In this document: positions 1-10,544 of the stretch, piece after piece
How the letters are laid out: each line of letters begins with the position of its first letter
How positions within the stretch are numbered: position 1 is the first letter of the stretch
DNA from: Bacteroidales bacterium
GTDB lineage: Bacteria > Bacteroidota > Bacteroidia > Bacteroidales > JAAYJT01
Length of the DNA stretch: 64,000 nt
Assembly (NCBI GenBank): GCA_014860575.1
Contig: JACZJK010000021.1
Coordinates: forward strand, 100,898 to 164,897
Direction: 5' to 3'
The notes under the pieces: generated by a model
Database searches by the model: none
What the model saw: only the letters and a program-made list of their open reading frames with translations
What the model was told of the DNA's origin: nothing
Program-made: the position numbers and the translations under genes

Positions 1-927
1 AACAAGCTGGCGATGATCTTACCGGGTTTGTATAATGGTTTTGTGAAGAATAAATTTACCTCCGGTTTATTAAAGAAATTCCTTGGTTTTGCAACGGATC
101 GCAGCATGCCATTGCTTGGCAAAACCACTTTAAAACAATGGGCAAGACGAAACACCCCCAAACTTCAAAATCCAATTGGTAAGGTATTTTTGTTTGCCGA
201 TGAATTCACGAATTATAACGACATTGAAACCGGAAAAGCAGCCATTCGCCTTTTAAGTTTGTTGGGCTATGAGGTTGTGATCCCAAAACATGTTGAAAGT
301 GGACGCACATTTTTAAGCAAAGGATTGCTGCGAAGCGCCCGGAAAAAGGCTATTGCCAATGTGACTATGTTGAAAGATATAGTCAGTGAAAATACCCCCT
401 TGATCGGTATTGAGCCATCAGCCATTCTGACTTTCAGGGACGAATATGGAGATTTGCTCAATGGTGAATTGAAAGAAAGCGCCAAAGCGCTGGCAAAAAA
501 TGCCCTGATGTTTGATGAGTTTATTATGCGCGAAGTGGAAGCAGGAAAGATAGATTCAAGCATTTTTACTTCAGAACCCAGACATGTAAAGCTGCACGGC
601 CATTGCCATCAGAAAGCGCTTTCTACAACCGGACCCACCAAAGCCATGCTTTCATTGCCGGCAAAATACAAGGTTGAGGAAATGAAAACAGGATGTTGTG
701 GTATGGCGGGCTCTTTCGGCTACGAAAAAGAGCATTATGATCTTTCAATGAAAATAGGGGAGTTGGTGTTGTTTCCTGAAGTTCGTAACTCTGATAACGA
801 AACGATCATTGCTGCACCCGGCACCAGTTGCCGTCACCAGATCAAGGATGGAACCGGAAAAACCGCTTTGCATCCTATTGAGGTATTGTTAAACGCAGTC
901 TCAAAAGGCGATATTTTGTCATCCTGA
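1..927 (+). CDS. FAD-linked oxidase/(Fe-S)-binding protein, C-terminal part (5' end outside window)
   Basis: The reading frame is open to base 1, so only the C-terminal ~308 residues are present and the first ATG at 13 is internal. The visible part contains the cysteine-rich CCG-type domain typical of GlcF/LldE-like and large D-lactate/glycolate dehydrogenase-like proteins: a HGHCHQKAL motif near residue 200 and TGCCGMAGSFGYE about 30 residues later. In this family these cysteines bind Fe-S clusters or hand electrons to a quinone. The usual full-length protein is a FAD-binding oxidase fused to this Fe-S module, but the FAD part cannot be seen here. The last codons and stop lie inside the inverted repeat that begins at 914. 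Family confident, substrate unknown. Confidence 0.8.
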   Translation, partial: NKLAMILPGLYNGFVKNKFTSGLLKKFLGFATDRSMPLLGKTTLKQWARRNTPKLQNPIGKVFLFADEFTNYNDIETGKAAIRLLSLLGYEVVIPKHVESGRTFLSKGLLRSARKKAIANVTMLKDIVSENTPLIGIEPSAILTFRDEYGDLLNGELKESAKALAKNALMFDEFIMREVEAGKIDSSIFTSEPRHVKLHGHCHQKALSTTGPTKAMLSLPAKYKVEEMKTGCCGMAGSFGYEKEHYDLSMKIGELVLFPEVRNSDNETIIAAPGTSCRHQIKDGTGKTALHPIEVLLNAVSKGDILSS

Positions 928-997
928 ACGCAGTGAAGGATCTATACTTGTCTGTAGATTAGATTCTTCTCCGCCGCGGCGAAGAAGAATGACAAAA
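914..997. repeat. Intergenic inverted-repeat element overlapping a stop codon
   Basis: The arms TTTTGTCAT (914-922) and ATGACAAAA (989-997) are perfect inverted repeats. Inside, 964-989 forms a 13-bp stem with one mismatch and practically no loop (TTCTTC..CCGCCG against CGGCG..GAAGAA). The left arm supplies the final Ser-Ser-stop codons of the upstream gene. The GTCATCCTGAAC...AGATTCTTC...AATGAC arrangement looks like a small palindromic intergenic element. It could also act as a transcription stop. Confidence 0.7.
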
Positions 998-1042
998 ACG
1001 ACTAACCACAAGTTTGGAGAAAGCCTAAGGTTCTAAGAACCT

Positions 1043-1960
1043 TCATTCTGATACGACAAAAACCGCTCCTTCTGAAGCAAGATAGGTGTCTTTAAAAATA
1101 CTTCTTGCTTCTTTCAATAAAGGTTGAAGGTCGTCGTAGCGTGCTGAATAATGTCCGATTACCAGTGTTTTAACGTTGGCTTTCATGGCGAGCGATGCTG
1201 CCTGAATGGCGGTGGAATGGAACTTGTCGCGCGCCATCTCAAGCCGGTCATGCAGAAATGAGGCTTCATGATAAAGAAGATCAACATCCTTAACTATCTC
1301 ATCCAACGATTCCTGAAAAATTGTATCTGAACAGAATGCGAAGCTGCGGGGTGGCAGCGGATCAAGCGTAAGTTGTTGGTTCGAAAAAAACTTGCCTGAC
1401 TCGTCAGTGTAATCCTTTCCCTTTTTAATCAACGGAATCTGCTCAACCGGAATCTGGAGTTTGCCGACTATTCCGGGTTTCATTTTCCTGTCGCGGGGCT
1501 TCTCCCTGAAAAGGTAACCGCAGGTTGGAATACGATGCTTCATGGGAATGGTTGTGATTTCAAGGAGCTCGTCTTCGTAGACCAGTTCTGCTTTCTCAGT
1601 GTTCACAACATGAAAATGAACAGGGTAAACCAATTTTGTTTCTGAAGCCTGCAGTTGAATGTTGATGATAGCTTCAATCCCTTCTGGCCCGTAAATGTGT
1701 AAGGGTTGATCACGGCCAAAAAGGTGGTAGGTCATTACAAGGCCAATAAGTCCATAGAAATGATCGCCATGCAAATGACTGATCAGGATATGATTGATCT
1801 TACCGAAGCGTATATTATATTTCCGTAGTTGCATCTGGGTGCCTTCGCCGCAATCAGCCAGAAACAAACGGTGCTGGTGATTGATCAGCTGAGCAGTTGG
1901 ATGCCTGCCGGGCATGGGAGTAGCTGAATTACTACCGAGAATGGTTACCGAGAAGTTCAT
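1043..1960 (-). CDS. rnz: Ribonuclease Z (tRNA 3' endonuclease)
   Basis: This metallo-beta-lactamase-fold endonuclease removes 3' trailers from tRNA precursors in the cytoplasm. At 305 aa it has the usual short-form RNase Z length. The zinc-binding signature SHLHGDHFYG is visible at residues 61-70 (His62, His64, Asp66, His67). The N-terminal GSNSATPMPGRHPTAQ segment is the typical RNase Z opening, and a late GHYSARY motif supplies another conserved His. The gene lies downstream of rpsA but is separated from it by a strong terminator and has its own candidate -7 element 28 nt before the ATG, so it is probably transcribed alone. Confidence 0.95.
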   Translation of the reverse strand: MNFSVTILGSNSATPMPGRHPTAQLINHQHRLFLADCGEGTQMQLRKYNIRFGKINHILISHLHGDHFYGLIGLVMTYHLFGRDQPLHIYGPEGIEAIINIQLQASETKLVYPVHFHVVNTEKAELVYEDELLEITTIPMKHRIPTCGYLFREKPRDRKMKPGIVGKLQIPVEQIPLIKKGKDYTDESGKFFSNQQLTLDPLPPRSFAFCSDTIFQESLDEIVKDVDLLYHEASFLHDRLEMARDKFHSTAIQAASLAMKANVKTLVIGHYSARYDDLQPLLKEARSIFKDTYLASEGAVFVVSE

Positions 1961-1987
1961 AGTGTTGCTAAGTTAATTCAAGCTTTG

Positions 1988-1995
1988 CAAATATA
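1988..1995 (-). promoter_or_regulatory. Candidate -7 promoter element for rnz
   Basis: Reads TATATTTG on the minus strand, matching the Bacteroidota TAnnTTTG consensus, 28 nt before the rnz ATG. No convincing -33 TTTG is seen, because the expected position falls near the rpsA terminator. Confidence 0.5.
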
Positions 1996-2023
1996 CCGAC
2001 ATTCTTAGCATTTTCTGTAAAAT

Positions 2024-2055
2024 AAAAACCGCCCCCAAATTGGGAGCGGTTTTTT
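2024..2055 (-). terminator. Rho-independent terminator after rpsA
   Basis: A stem pairs AAAAACCGC-CCC (from 2024) with GGG-GCGGTTTTTT (to 2055) around a small AT loop. A-rich and T-rich flanks make it potentially bidirectional. It sits 20-50 nt past the rpsA stop. Confidence 0.85.
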
Positions 2056-2076
2056 CGATATAGCGCAAAAGAGATC

Positions 2077-4311
2077 TTATTCTACGTTGTCTTCTTCATC
2101 TTTCTTTGCCGCTTCCTTTGCCTTTGCTTTCTTGCTTGCCTTTTCTGATTCTTCCATATCTGATCTCAGATTGGCCAGCGCTTCAATATCGCCAAGCGTG
2201 GTTTTTTCCATGTTCTCATTCATGCGGCGAACAGTGCGGCGTGTGGATTCTTCTTCACCAACAGCCTGCGACTTTTCTTTCGAACGTTCAGCAGCAACTG
2301 CATCCTGATAAACACGACTGTGCGATATGATGATCTTCTTGTTTTCTTTTGAAAACTCTATGACCTTGAAATCAAGTGTTTCGTCAATTTTTGGGGTCGT
2401 ATTATCTTCTTTAACAAGATGACGCATCGGTGCGAAACCTTCAACACCGTAAGGCAAGGTTACTATCATGCCTTTGTCAGCCGTATTAAGGATAGTTCCT
2501 TTGTGAACCGAACCGGGTGAGAAAACGGTTTCGAAAACATCCCAGGGATTTTCTTCAAGTTGTTTGTGTCCGAGGCTGAGCCTGCGGTTTTCAGCGTCAA
2601 CATCAAGCACAATCACCTGCATCTCTTCACCTACTTTGGTGAACTCAGCCGGGTGCTTGATCTTTTTCGACCACGAAAGATCACTGATATGGATCAGACC
2701 GTCAACGCCTTCTTCGAGTTCAACAAAAATGCCGAAGTTGGTAAAGTTCCGAACCACTGCCTTGTGTTTTGAATTGAGCGGATATTTTGCCTGGATATTT
2801 TCCCATGGATCAGGAATAAGTTGTTTGATACCCAAAGACATTTTGCGATCATCGCGGTCGAGGGTGAGAATAACGGCTTCTACTTCGTCACCAACTTTGA
2901 GGAAATCCTGTGCTGTACGCAAATGCTGCGACCACGACATTTCTGAAACGTGGATCAAACCTTCAACGCCAACTGTGATTTCAACAAAAGCGCCGTAATC
3001 AGCAAGCACAACAACGCGGCCTTTCACAGTGTCGCCAACTTTGAGATCGGCATCCAAAGAATCCCATGGGTGTGGTGTAAGCTGTTTGAGCCCAAGTGCA
3101 ATACGTTTTTTATTTTCATCGAAATCGAGGATCGCAACTTTGATTTTTTGATCAAGCTCTACGATTTCGTTTGGATGATTGATGCGACCCCATGAAAGGT
3201 CAGTGATATGAATAAGGCCATCAACACCACCAAGGTCAACAAATACACCATAAGATGTAATGTTCTTGACCATTCCTTCGAGAACCTGTCCTTTTTCGAG
3301 TTTTGCAATAATTTCAACTCTTTGTTGTTCGAGCTCATCTTCGATAAGGGCCTTGTGCGAAACCACCACATTCTTGTATTCATGGTTGATTTTCACAACC
3401 TTGAATTCCATCACCTTGTCAACGTACACATCGTAATCGCGGATTGGCTTCACATCAATTTGCGAACCGGGAAGGAAAGCTTCGATGCCAAAAACATCAA
3501 CAATCAAACCACCTTTGGTGCGGCATTTTACATAACCTTTGATGATTTCGTCTTTTTCGTAAGCCGCATTAACGCGTTCCCATGAACGGAGAATGCGTGC
3601 TTTTTTATGTGAGAGGATCAATTGGCCGGTTGTGTCTTCCTGGCTTTCAACATATACTTCGAGTTGGTCGCCAATTTTAAGTTCTGGATTATATCGTACT
3701 TCGTTCACCGGAATAACGCCATCACTCTTATAACCAATATTTACAACAACTTCGCGGTTGCTTATAGTTACAACAGTCCCATCAATTACTTCATGTTCAA
3801 CAATTGAACTGAGGGTTTTATCATAGATGCCTTCTAAACGGTTGCGTTCAGTCTTTGAATAGGATTCGTGCTTTTTACTTGTGATATCCCAGTCGAATGC
3901 AGGGGGTTCAGAACTTTTTGCGGCAACAGGTTCGGCTTCAGTTTCAACTTCGTGTTTTCCTTCCTGTTCAGTTTCCTGTTCGGCTTGTTTCTCAGCTTCG
4001 GCAATTACTTCTTCGTCTTTTTGCTTTTCGGCTTCGGGTTCTAAGGTTTCTTCTGATTCCATTTCCGACTCTTCATCAGAAACTTCTTCGTCATTAGTTT
4101 GGTCAGCAGTTACATCTTCTTCCGTTTCTAAAGCGTTGCTTTCAGTTTCAGTTTCTGCATCTTCGTTGGATGTTTCCGGGGTTTCGGCAACAATGGCGGG
4201 TTGTTCTTCTGTTGTGTGATCCTGTGGTTCAACAGTGTTTTCGTCTGTTACCTTTGTGTCTTCTGATGATTCGTTTTCCAATTCATCATTGACTTTTTGT
4301 TCTTCAGTCAT
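2077..4311 (-). CDS. rpsA: 30S ribosomal protein S1 with long acidic N-terminal extension
   Basis: S1 binds mRNA on the 30S subunit through repeated OB-fold domains. The 744-aa protein shows about six S1 repeats from residue ~175 to ~680, with recurring signatures such as YGVFVDLGGVDGLIH, YGAFVEITVGVEGLIH and FGIFVELEEGVDGLIH, each followed by SW or LSW. Residues 1 to ~140 are an extremely Glu/Asp/Thr-rich, low-complexity extension with almost no hydrophobic residues. The C-terminus is a charged Lys/Glu tail. Bacteroidota rarely use Shine-Dalgarno sequences, so S1-type mRNA binding may matter more than usual. The start is supported by a TACCTTTG -7 element about 105 nt upstream and the terminator downstream. 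Confidence 0.95.
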   Translation of the reverse strand: MTEEQKVNDELENESSEDTKVTDENTVEPQDHTTEEQPAIVAETPETSNEDAETETESNALETEEDVTADQTNDEEVSDEESEMESEETLEPEAEKQKDEEVIAEAEKQAEQETEQEGKHEVETEAEPVAAKSSEPPAFDWDITSKKHESYSKTERNRLEGIYDKTLSSIVEHEVIDGTVVTISNREVVVNIGYKSDGVIPVNEVRYNPELKIGDQLEVYVESQEDTTGQLILSHKKARILRSWERVNAAYEKDEIIKGYVKCRTKGGLIVDVFGIEAFLPGSQIDVKPIRDYDVYVDKVMEFKVVKINHEYKNVVVSHKALIEDELEQQRVEIIAKLEKGQVLEGMVKNITSYGVFVDLGGVDGLIHITDLSWGRINHPNEIVELDQKIKVAILDFDENKKRIALGLKQLTPHPWDSLDADLKVGDTVKGRVVVLADYGAFVEITVGVEGLIHVSEMSWSQHLRTAQDFLKVGDEVEAVILTLDRDDRKMSLGIKQLIPDPWENIQAKYPLNSKHKAVVRNFTNFGIFVELEEGVDGLIHISDLSWSKKIKHPAEFTKVGEEMQVIVLDVDAENRRLSLGHKQLEENPWDVFETVFSPGSVHKGTILNTADKGMIVTLPYGVEGFAPMRHLVKEDNTTPKIDETLDFKVIEFSKENKKIIISHSRVYQDAVAAERSKEKSQAVGEEESTRRTVRRMNENMEKTTLGDIEALANLRSDMEESEKASKKAKAKEAAKKDEEDNVE

Positions 4312-4416
4312 TGAATAGAGCTTTGTGGATGCTTTCGCAGCCGGGTTAATACTATGTTAATTATACTATTTTTAAGGGAAATCCGGCGATGAGCCATCGT
4401 TCCATAAAAATGGGTG

Positions 4417-4424
4417 CAAAGGTA
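4417..4424 (-). promoter_or_regulatory. Candidate -7 element for rpsA
   Basis: Reads TACCTTTG on the minus strand (TAnnTTTG consensus), giving a roughly 95-100 nt 5' leader before rpsA. The leader could hold autoregulatory structure, as S1 mRNAs often do, but none was identified. No clear -33 box. Confidence 0.5.
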
Positions 4425-4488
4425 GAAATAAAATTAAATACTTTTAAACCTCGCAAACAATAAAATTGACAGGTTAGGTAGGAAGAAA

Positions 4489-6423
4489 TCAACGTTTTCC
4501 GGGGCTATAACCTCTCTTGCGCGCCATCTCTTCCAACCGCTTCTGAAATCCCGAAGTCTTTACCGGCTTCTTCTTATTTTCCATAATCTTTTTATGGATT
4601 TTATCTTCGTCAATTACGCGACGGATCAGGAACATCTGTGCAAATGTGATAAGGTTGGTTAACATGTAATAATAACTCAACCCTGCAGAATAGTTGTTAA
4701 AGAAACCGAGGAACATTACCGGCATCAGGTACATCATCATTTTCATACCGGGCATTTGTGATGCACCTGTATCCATCATTTTGCTGTTCACATAAGTGTA
4801 AGCTACGGTTGAAATTGCCATGAGTAAAGTAAACAAGCTTACATGATCGCCGTAAAAGGGTATTGTAAATGGCAAATCCAGCACTGAATCGTAGGTTGAA
4901 AGGTCATGTGCCCAGAGGAAAGGTTGCTGTCTGAGTTCTATAGAGGAAGGGAAAAACCTGAAAAGGGCAATGAGAATTGGAAACTGAATAAGCATCGGCA
5001 CACAGCCCGACATTGGGTTCACACCAGCCTTTTTATACAATGCCATCAAAGCTTGCTGCTTCTTCATGGCATCTTCTTTTTTTGGGAATTTCTTATTCAT
5101 TTCCTCGACTTCTGGTTTTAGCACCCGCATTCTTGCCTGAGAAACATAAGTTTTGTAGGTGAGCGGAAATAAAACGGTTTTCAGGAGGATGGTAAGAATG
5201 AGTATGATGATTCCGTAATTCAGATTAAAACTTTCAAGAAAGTTGAAAACAGGAATCACTGCGAAGCGGTTCAGCCACTGCATGAGGAAAAAACTCCATC
5301 CAAGCGAAATTTGACGCTCGAGACGTAAATCATATTTGCGGAGGATACTGTACTTGTTCGGTCCCAGGTAAATACTTAGCGGAACTGAATATTGAGCACC
5401 CGCCTGGTAGGGAATGCTGATATCAGCCTCCATGGATTGAAGGTAGCGGTCATCAATTGAATTTTCATCCACGAATGAGTTTACTTCAGCGCTGATGAAG
5501 CTCTCGTTGGCAATGAGGGTAGTATTAAAAAACTGTTGTTTGAACGCTATCCATTTGACCCTGGTTTTAAGCGATTCGCTGTCATCTTTGGTTTCGGACA
5601 ATTCGCCCATGTCCTCACTGATGTAACGGTAATGTATTGTACTGACATTGCGTTCGTTTTTCAAATCCTTTTCCTGACGCTGCAGCTGGTTTTTCCATTC
5701 AAGTTCGAGGAAGTTCGTATTATCATCGATGATATTGTTCATGCCGACAAAATTCAGATTAAGGCCGGTCATGTAATCATTGCCTTTGAGGGTATATTTG
5801 AATTCAATAAAACTTTCTGATGCCGATTGAGTTGTATCATTGCCGGCATAGGCACGCATTCCAAACTGAATTTCATTGTCACCGGTTACAGATATCAAAC
5901 TATCGCCCTCGGATTGGTCATCATACCAAAATGGTTTGAAATACAATGATTCCGTTTTTATAATACGATTATTGGAAAAGAACACCAGGCCAAAGGCAGA
6001 CGAATCAGGGTGCAAGAGTTCCAATGGCAAGGTGTCGTGGGTGCGAAATTCACGAAGTTGGGCTGAGACAATGCGCCCACCTTTGGATGAAATACCGAGT
6101 CGGAGCAAGTCGCTTTCTATGTGGAAGATTTCCTCAGTTCCGGTAGCGGAAACGGCGAAACTACCATAGCGGTCGAGTAATCCTGCTTTAATTGCTGTAG
6201 CGTTTTCTTCGGTTTCAACTGGTGTGGTTACAACAAGTTCTTCCGGGATAATTCTTTCAGCTTTAATTGCGCTGGCTTCCTCTTGTTGCTGGCGTACGAC
6301 GGCAATGGAATCCATAACGCGCTGTTTCTCTGCAAGTTCTTCTTTGGATGGCGTCATCCAGATACTGTAAGCGATGAGCATGCCGAAAATAAGCACAAGC
6401 CCGATAATATTCTCTTTGTTCAT
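4489..6423 (-). CDS. yidC: Membrane protein insertase YidC
   Basis: YidC inserts and folds inner-membrane proteins, alone or with SecYEG. The 644-aa protein has the long Gram-negative architecture: an N-terminal transmembrane anchor (residues ~5-23), a large periplasmic beta domain to about residue 370, then the conserved 60-kDa insertase region with five membrane segments. Recognisable blocks include NYGIIILILTILLKTVLFPL, the cytoplasmic loop with ARMRVLKPEVEEMNKKF, and GVNPMSGCVPMLIQFPILIA. A basic C-terminal tail, as expected for ribosome contact, ends the protein. A TTTG-N21-TATCTTTG promoter lies just upstream. No neighbouring rnpA or rpmH is seen. Confidence 0.96.
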   Translation of the reverse strand: MNKENIIGLVLIFGMLIAYSIWMTPSKEELAEKQRVMDSIAVVRQQQEEASAIKAERIIPEELVVTTPVETEENATAIKAGLLDRYGSFAVSATGTEEIFHIESDLLRLGISSKGGRIVSAQLREFRTHDTLPLELLHPDSSAFGLVFFSNNRIIKTESLYFKPFWYDDQSEGDSLISVTGDNEIQFGMRAYAGNDTTQSASESFIEFKYTLKGNDYMTGLNLNFVGMNNIIDDNTNFLELEWKNQLQRQEKDLKNERNVSTIHYRYISEDMGELSETKDDSESLKTRVKWIAFKQQFFNTTLIANESFISAEVNSFVDENSIDDRYLQSMEADISIPYQAGAQYSVPLSIYLGPNKYSILRKYDLRLERQISLGWSFFLMQWLNRFAVIPVFNFLESFNLNYGIIILILTILLKTVLFPLTYKTYVSQARMRVLKPEVEEMNKKFPKKEDAMKKQQALMALYKKAGVNPMSGCVPMLIQFPILIALFRFFPSSIELRQQPFLWAHDLSTYDSVLDLPFTIPFYGDHVSLFTLLMAISTVAYTYVNSKMMDTGASQMPGMKMMMYLMPVMFLGFFNNYSAGLSYYYMLTNLITFAQMFLIRRVIDEDKIHKKIMENKKKPVKTSGFQKRLEEMARKRGYSPGKR

Positions 6424-6463
6424 TTAAGGTAGTTTACAAGGAATGGAAATAGGTTTTGAGCCG

Positions 6464-6496
6464 CAAAGATAGAAGTTTTGCCTGAACACAATCAAA
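6464..6496 (-). promoter_or_regulatory. yidC promoter (-33/-7)
   Basis: On the minus strand, TTTG (6493-6496) is followed by 21 nt and TATCTTTG (6464-6471). This fits the Bacteroidota sigma consensus TTTG/TAnnTTTG and lies 40 nt before the yidC ATG. Confidence 0.7.
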
Positions 6497-6527
6497 ACTA
6501 GTTCAATCAGAAAATTCATGGAATGGA

Positions 6528-8183
<1,656 letters not shown>

Positions 8184-8230
8184 CTATTAAAGGTTCTTAC
8201 GGTAAAAAGCATGAAAAAATGTTGATTAAA

Positions 8231-8257
8231 AATTAAAAACCCGGTTAAAACCGGGTT
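8231..8257 (-). terminator. Terminator after the receiver-domain gene
   Basis: A perfect AACCCGG/CCGGGTT stem (8238-8244 with 8251-8257) with a TTTTAA loop is followed on the minus strand by TTTTTAATTTTT. Lies about 75 nt past the stop of the response regulator. Confidence 0.8.
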
Positions 8258-8331
8258 GTAATATGCTGACAATAAATGCGATCAACACTATCAGATTTGT
8301 TGATCCAACTTTTTGCGATCAGTTGTTGTGT

Positions 8332-8712
8332 TCAGGCTGTTTTCACGCATGAGCGCGATACAGCATCATAAATATCTTTCCTGGTAAAGGGTTTTGGAAT
8401 AAAATCATTCATTCCTACTTCCTCTGTTTTTTCACGAAAACAACTGTCAGTGTATGCTGTAATTGCGATGATAGGTGTGGATTTGTCGTAGCTCCTGATC
8501 TCCTTGGTTGCTTCAATACCATCAAGTACGGGCATATTGAGATCCATAAAAATCAAATCGTATTTTTCGTTGCGCGACGCCTCAACAGCCTCTTTACCAT
8601 TGCTTACAATTGTGCATTCCCATTGCTTTAGGCGGATCATGACTTCCATGATTTGTTGATTGATCGGGTTGTCCTCAGCCACGAGAATTTTCATAGTGTC
8701 AATTTGGTACAT
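8332..8712 (-). CDS. Stand-alone response-regulator receiver protein
   Basis: A receiver (CheY-like) domain without an output domain, 126 aa; an alternative ATG at 8694 would give 120 aa. The acidic pocket is seen in VAEDN (residues ~11-15), the phospho-acceptor Asp57 in FMDLNMP, the conserved Thr in ITAYT and the Lys in PKPF. The sequence style (EDNPINQ, MDLNMPVLDGIEATKEIR) is that of receivers attached to hybrid histidine kinases, so this may relay phosphate in a phosphorelay. No kinase is adjacent, so its partner cannot be named. Followed by a good terminator. Confidence 0.85.
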   Translation of the reverse strand: MYQIDTMKILVAEDNPINQQIMEVMIRLKQWECTIVSNGKEAVEASRNEKYDLIFMDLNMPVLDGIEATKEIRSYDKSTPIIAITAYTDSCFREKTEEVGMNDFIPKPFTRKDIYDAVSRSCVKTA

Positions 8713-8819
8713 AGCGAAATGCAGGTTATTGTTATTTGGAAATAAATACTCCTTTCCTGATTGTTAATCCTAAAAACGGTAAAAGGTAACAGTTTTGTTG
8801 AAAATATTTTTTACGATAA

Positions 8820-8849
8820 GTGAAAAAGGCAGGAAACTTATCCTGCCTT
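8820..8849 (-). terminator. Terminator after gap
   Basis: A 9-bp perfect stem AAGGCAGGA/TCCTGCCTT (8826-8834 with 8841-8849) is followed on the minus strand by a T-rich run, about 20 nt past the gap stop. Confidence 0.75.
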
Positions 8850-8869
8850 GCCTTCTAACTTGTTTATTA

Positions 8870-10345
8870 CTAATAATATCTGTAACTCTTTACCTGCGAT
8901 ATATGCTTGGCCAGTCGCGTTACCTGGCACGTATAGCCGTACTCATTATCGTACCAGGCATAAAGAACAATGCTTTTTTTGTCTTTTGAAACCTGAGTTG
9001 CCGGACTGTCGTAAATACAGGCGCAAGAATCGCCAATGCAGTCGGTTGATACAAGTTCATTGGAAGTTGAATACCTGATTTGTTCAATGAGCGGGCCTCT
9101 TAATGAGGCAACGCGCATGATCTCATTCACTGCTTCAACACTGGTTTCTTTGCCAACTTCAAGCATCAGAATAGCCAGGGAAATGTTTGGGGTAGGAACC
9201 CTGACAGCATTGGCCGTAAGCTTGTTGGCCAGGCTGGGGATTGCTTTCACGGCAGCAGATGCAGCACCGGTTTCCGTGATAACCATATTAAGAGGCGCTG
9301 AGCGGCCACGCCTTGTCTTTTTATGAAAATTGTCAAGAAGGTTCTGGTCATTGGTATAGGAATGTACTGTTTCAATATGACCCTTGATGATCCCAAGTTC
9401 CTTTTCGATCACACTGAGAACAGGCACAACAGCATTTGTTGTACATGAGGCTGCTGAGAATATTTTCTCCCCATCATCGCCAAGCTTACAGGTTTCCTGG
9501 TTCACACCATAAACGATATTTGGAATATCACCTTTGCCTGGTGCGGTGAGCAAAACCATATCAGCTCCCGGACATTTTAAATGACGGCTCAGATTGGCCC
9601 TGTCGCGGAAAATACCTGTATTGTCAATGATCAGAGCATCTTTGATCCCATGTTCTTCATAATTAAGTTCGTCGGGATGCGATGCCGATAACATCTTCAC
9701 TACATGACCATTGATATGAAGCGAATGATCATCAATGTCTTCAACTGCTATTCCATAAAATACTCCATGAACTGAATCCTTACGAAGCAAGGACGCGCGT
9801 TTGCGAATTTCTTCGGGTGAATTACCCCGAGTAACAATAGCCCTTAGCCTTAATTGACTGCCTCTTCCTGAGTTCTGAACAATTTCTCGAGCCAATAAGC
9901 GACCAATCCTTCCAAAACCGTATAAAACCACATCCTTGGTTATGCTGCTTCGAGGTGGTACATTTATAATATGCGACAGTTTATGGTTCAGGAAGGCATT
10001 CATATCACTGCTGAATTTTTCCTTTTCCTCGGTCCATTCCCGGTTCAAACGGCCAATATCAATTCTTGCTGGGGCCAGGTTCAAATCAACCATGGCCCTG
10101 GCAATGAGCAGTGAATCATGGATAGTTAGCTCTTTCTTGATAATGTTTTCTGCGTATGAATGCTTATGAAGAATTGAATTGGCTCCGCGATCGAGCAACT
10201 GGCGACGAAGGAAAATGAGTTCAATGTCTTTATCGTACCACAACTTCCCAATTACGTCAATAAATGAGTTGGCTGCTTTTTGATCATTAATCCAATTCGT
10301 AAGGGTTGACTGATAGTGATCGTTGTTTTCGTGGGGTTTTTTCAT
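8870..10345 (-). CDS. gap: Glyceraldehyde-3-phosphate dehydrogenase, long form with N-terminal extension
   Basis: Catalyses NAD(P)-linked oxidation of glyceraldehyde 3-phosphate in glycolysis or gluconeogenesis. The GAPDH domain starts near residue 137 with the Rossmann motif GFGRIGRL (143-150) and holds the catalytic Cys301 in SAASCTTNAVVP, followed by HSYTNDQNLLDN and WYDNEYGY. The first ~135 residues are an extra mostly helical charged region absent from the ordinary ~335-aa enzyme, which makes the protein 491 aa. Long GAPDHs of this kind are known in Bacteroidota and some proteobacteria, where a biosynthetic direction has been suggested. Bounded by its own terminator and that of rpoD. Confidence 0.93.
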   Translation of the reverse strand: MKKPHENNDHYQSTLTNWINDQKAANSFIDVIGKLWYDKDIELIFLRRQLLDRGANSILHKHSYAENIIKKELTIHDSLLIARAMVDLNLAPARIDIGRLNREWTEEKEKFSSDMNAFLNHKLSHIINVPPRSSITKDVVLYGFGRIGRLLAREIVQNSGRGSQLRLRAIVTRGNSPEEIRKRASLLRKDSVHGVFYGIAVEDIDDHSLHINGHVVKMLSASHPDELNYEEHGIKDALIIDNTGIFRDRANLSRHLKCPGADMVLLTAPGKGDIPNIVYGVNQETCKLGDDGEKIFSAASCTTNAVVPVLSVIEKELGIIKGHIETVHSYTNDQNLLDNFHKKTRRGRSAPLNMVITETGAASAAVKAIPSLANKLTANAVRVPTPNISLAILMLEVGKETSVEAVNEIMRVASLRGPLIEQIRYSTSNELVSTDCIGDSCACIYDSPATQVSKDKKSIVLYAWYDNEYGYTCQVTRLAKHISQVKSYRYY

Positions 10346-10410
10346 AACAGGTAAAAATTAGTCGGCTTCATAATATTGACAGCAAATTTGCCCTTGCTTG
10401 CAACAATGGT

Positions 10411-10418
10411 CAAAAATA
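10411..10418 (-). promoter_or_regulatory. Possible -7 element for gap
   Basis: Reads TATTTTTG on the minus strand, 65 nt before the ATG. No -33 match, so weak. Confidence 0.35.
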
Positions 10419-10493
10419 TAAATTTATCCTTTTGATGGTAGGGTCGCGTAATTATTTTTCAAAAATCTTATTGGATAATTGAAGTTTGGATAA

Positions 10494-10522
10494 AATAAAA
10501 AACCGTTTCGGTAAGAAACGGT
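10494..10522 (-). terminator. Terminator after rpoD
   Basis: A CCGTTTC/GAAACGG stem (10503-10509 with 10515-10521) is followed on the minus strand by TTTTTTATTTTAT. Begins about 23 nt past the rpoD stop. Confidence 0.85.
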
Positions 10523-10544
10523 CTCTATTGAAATTTTAAAGCTA

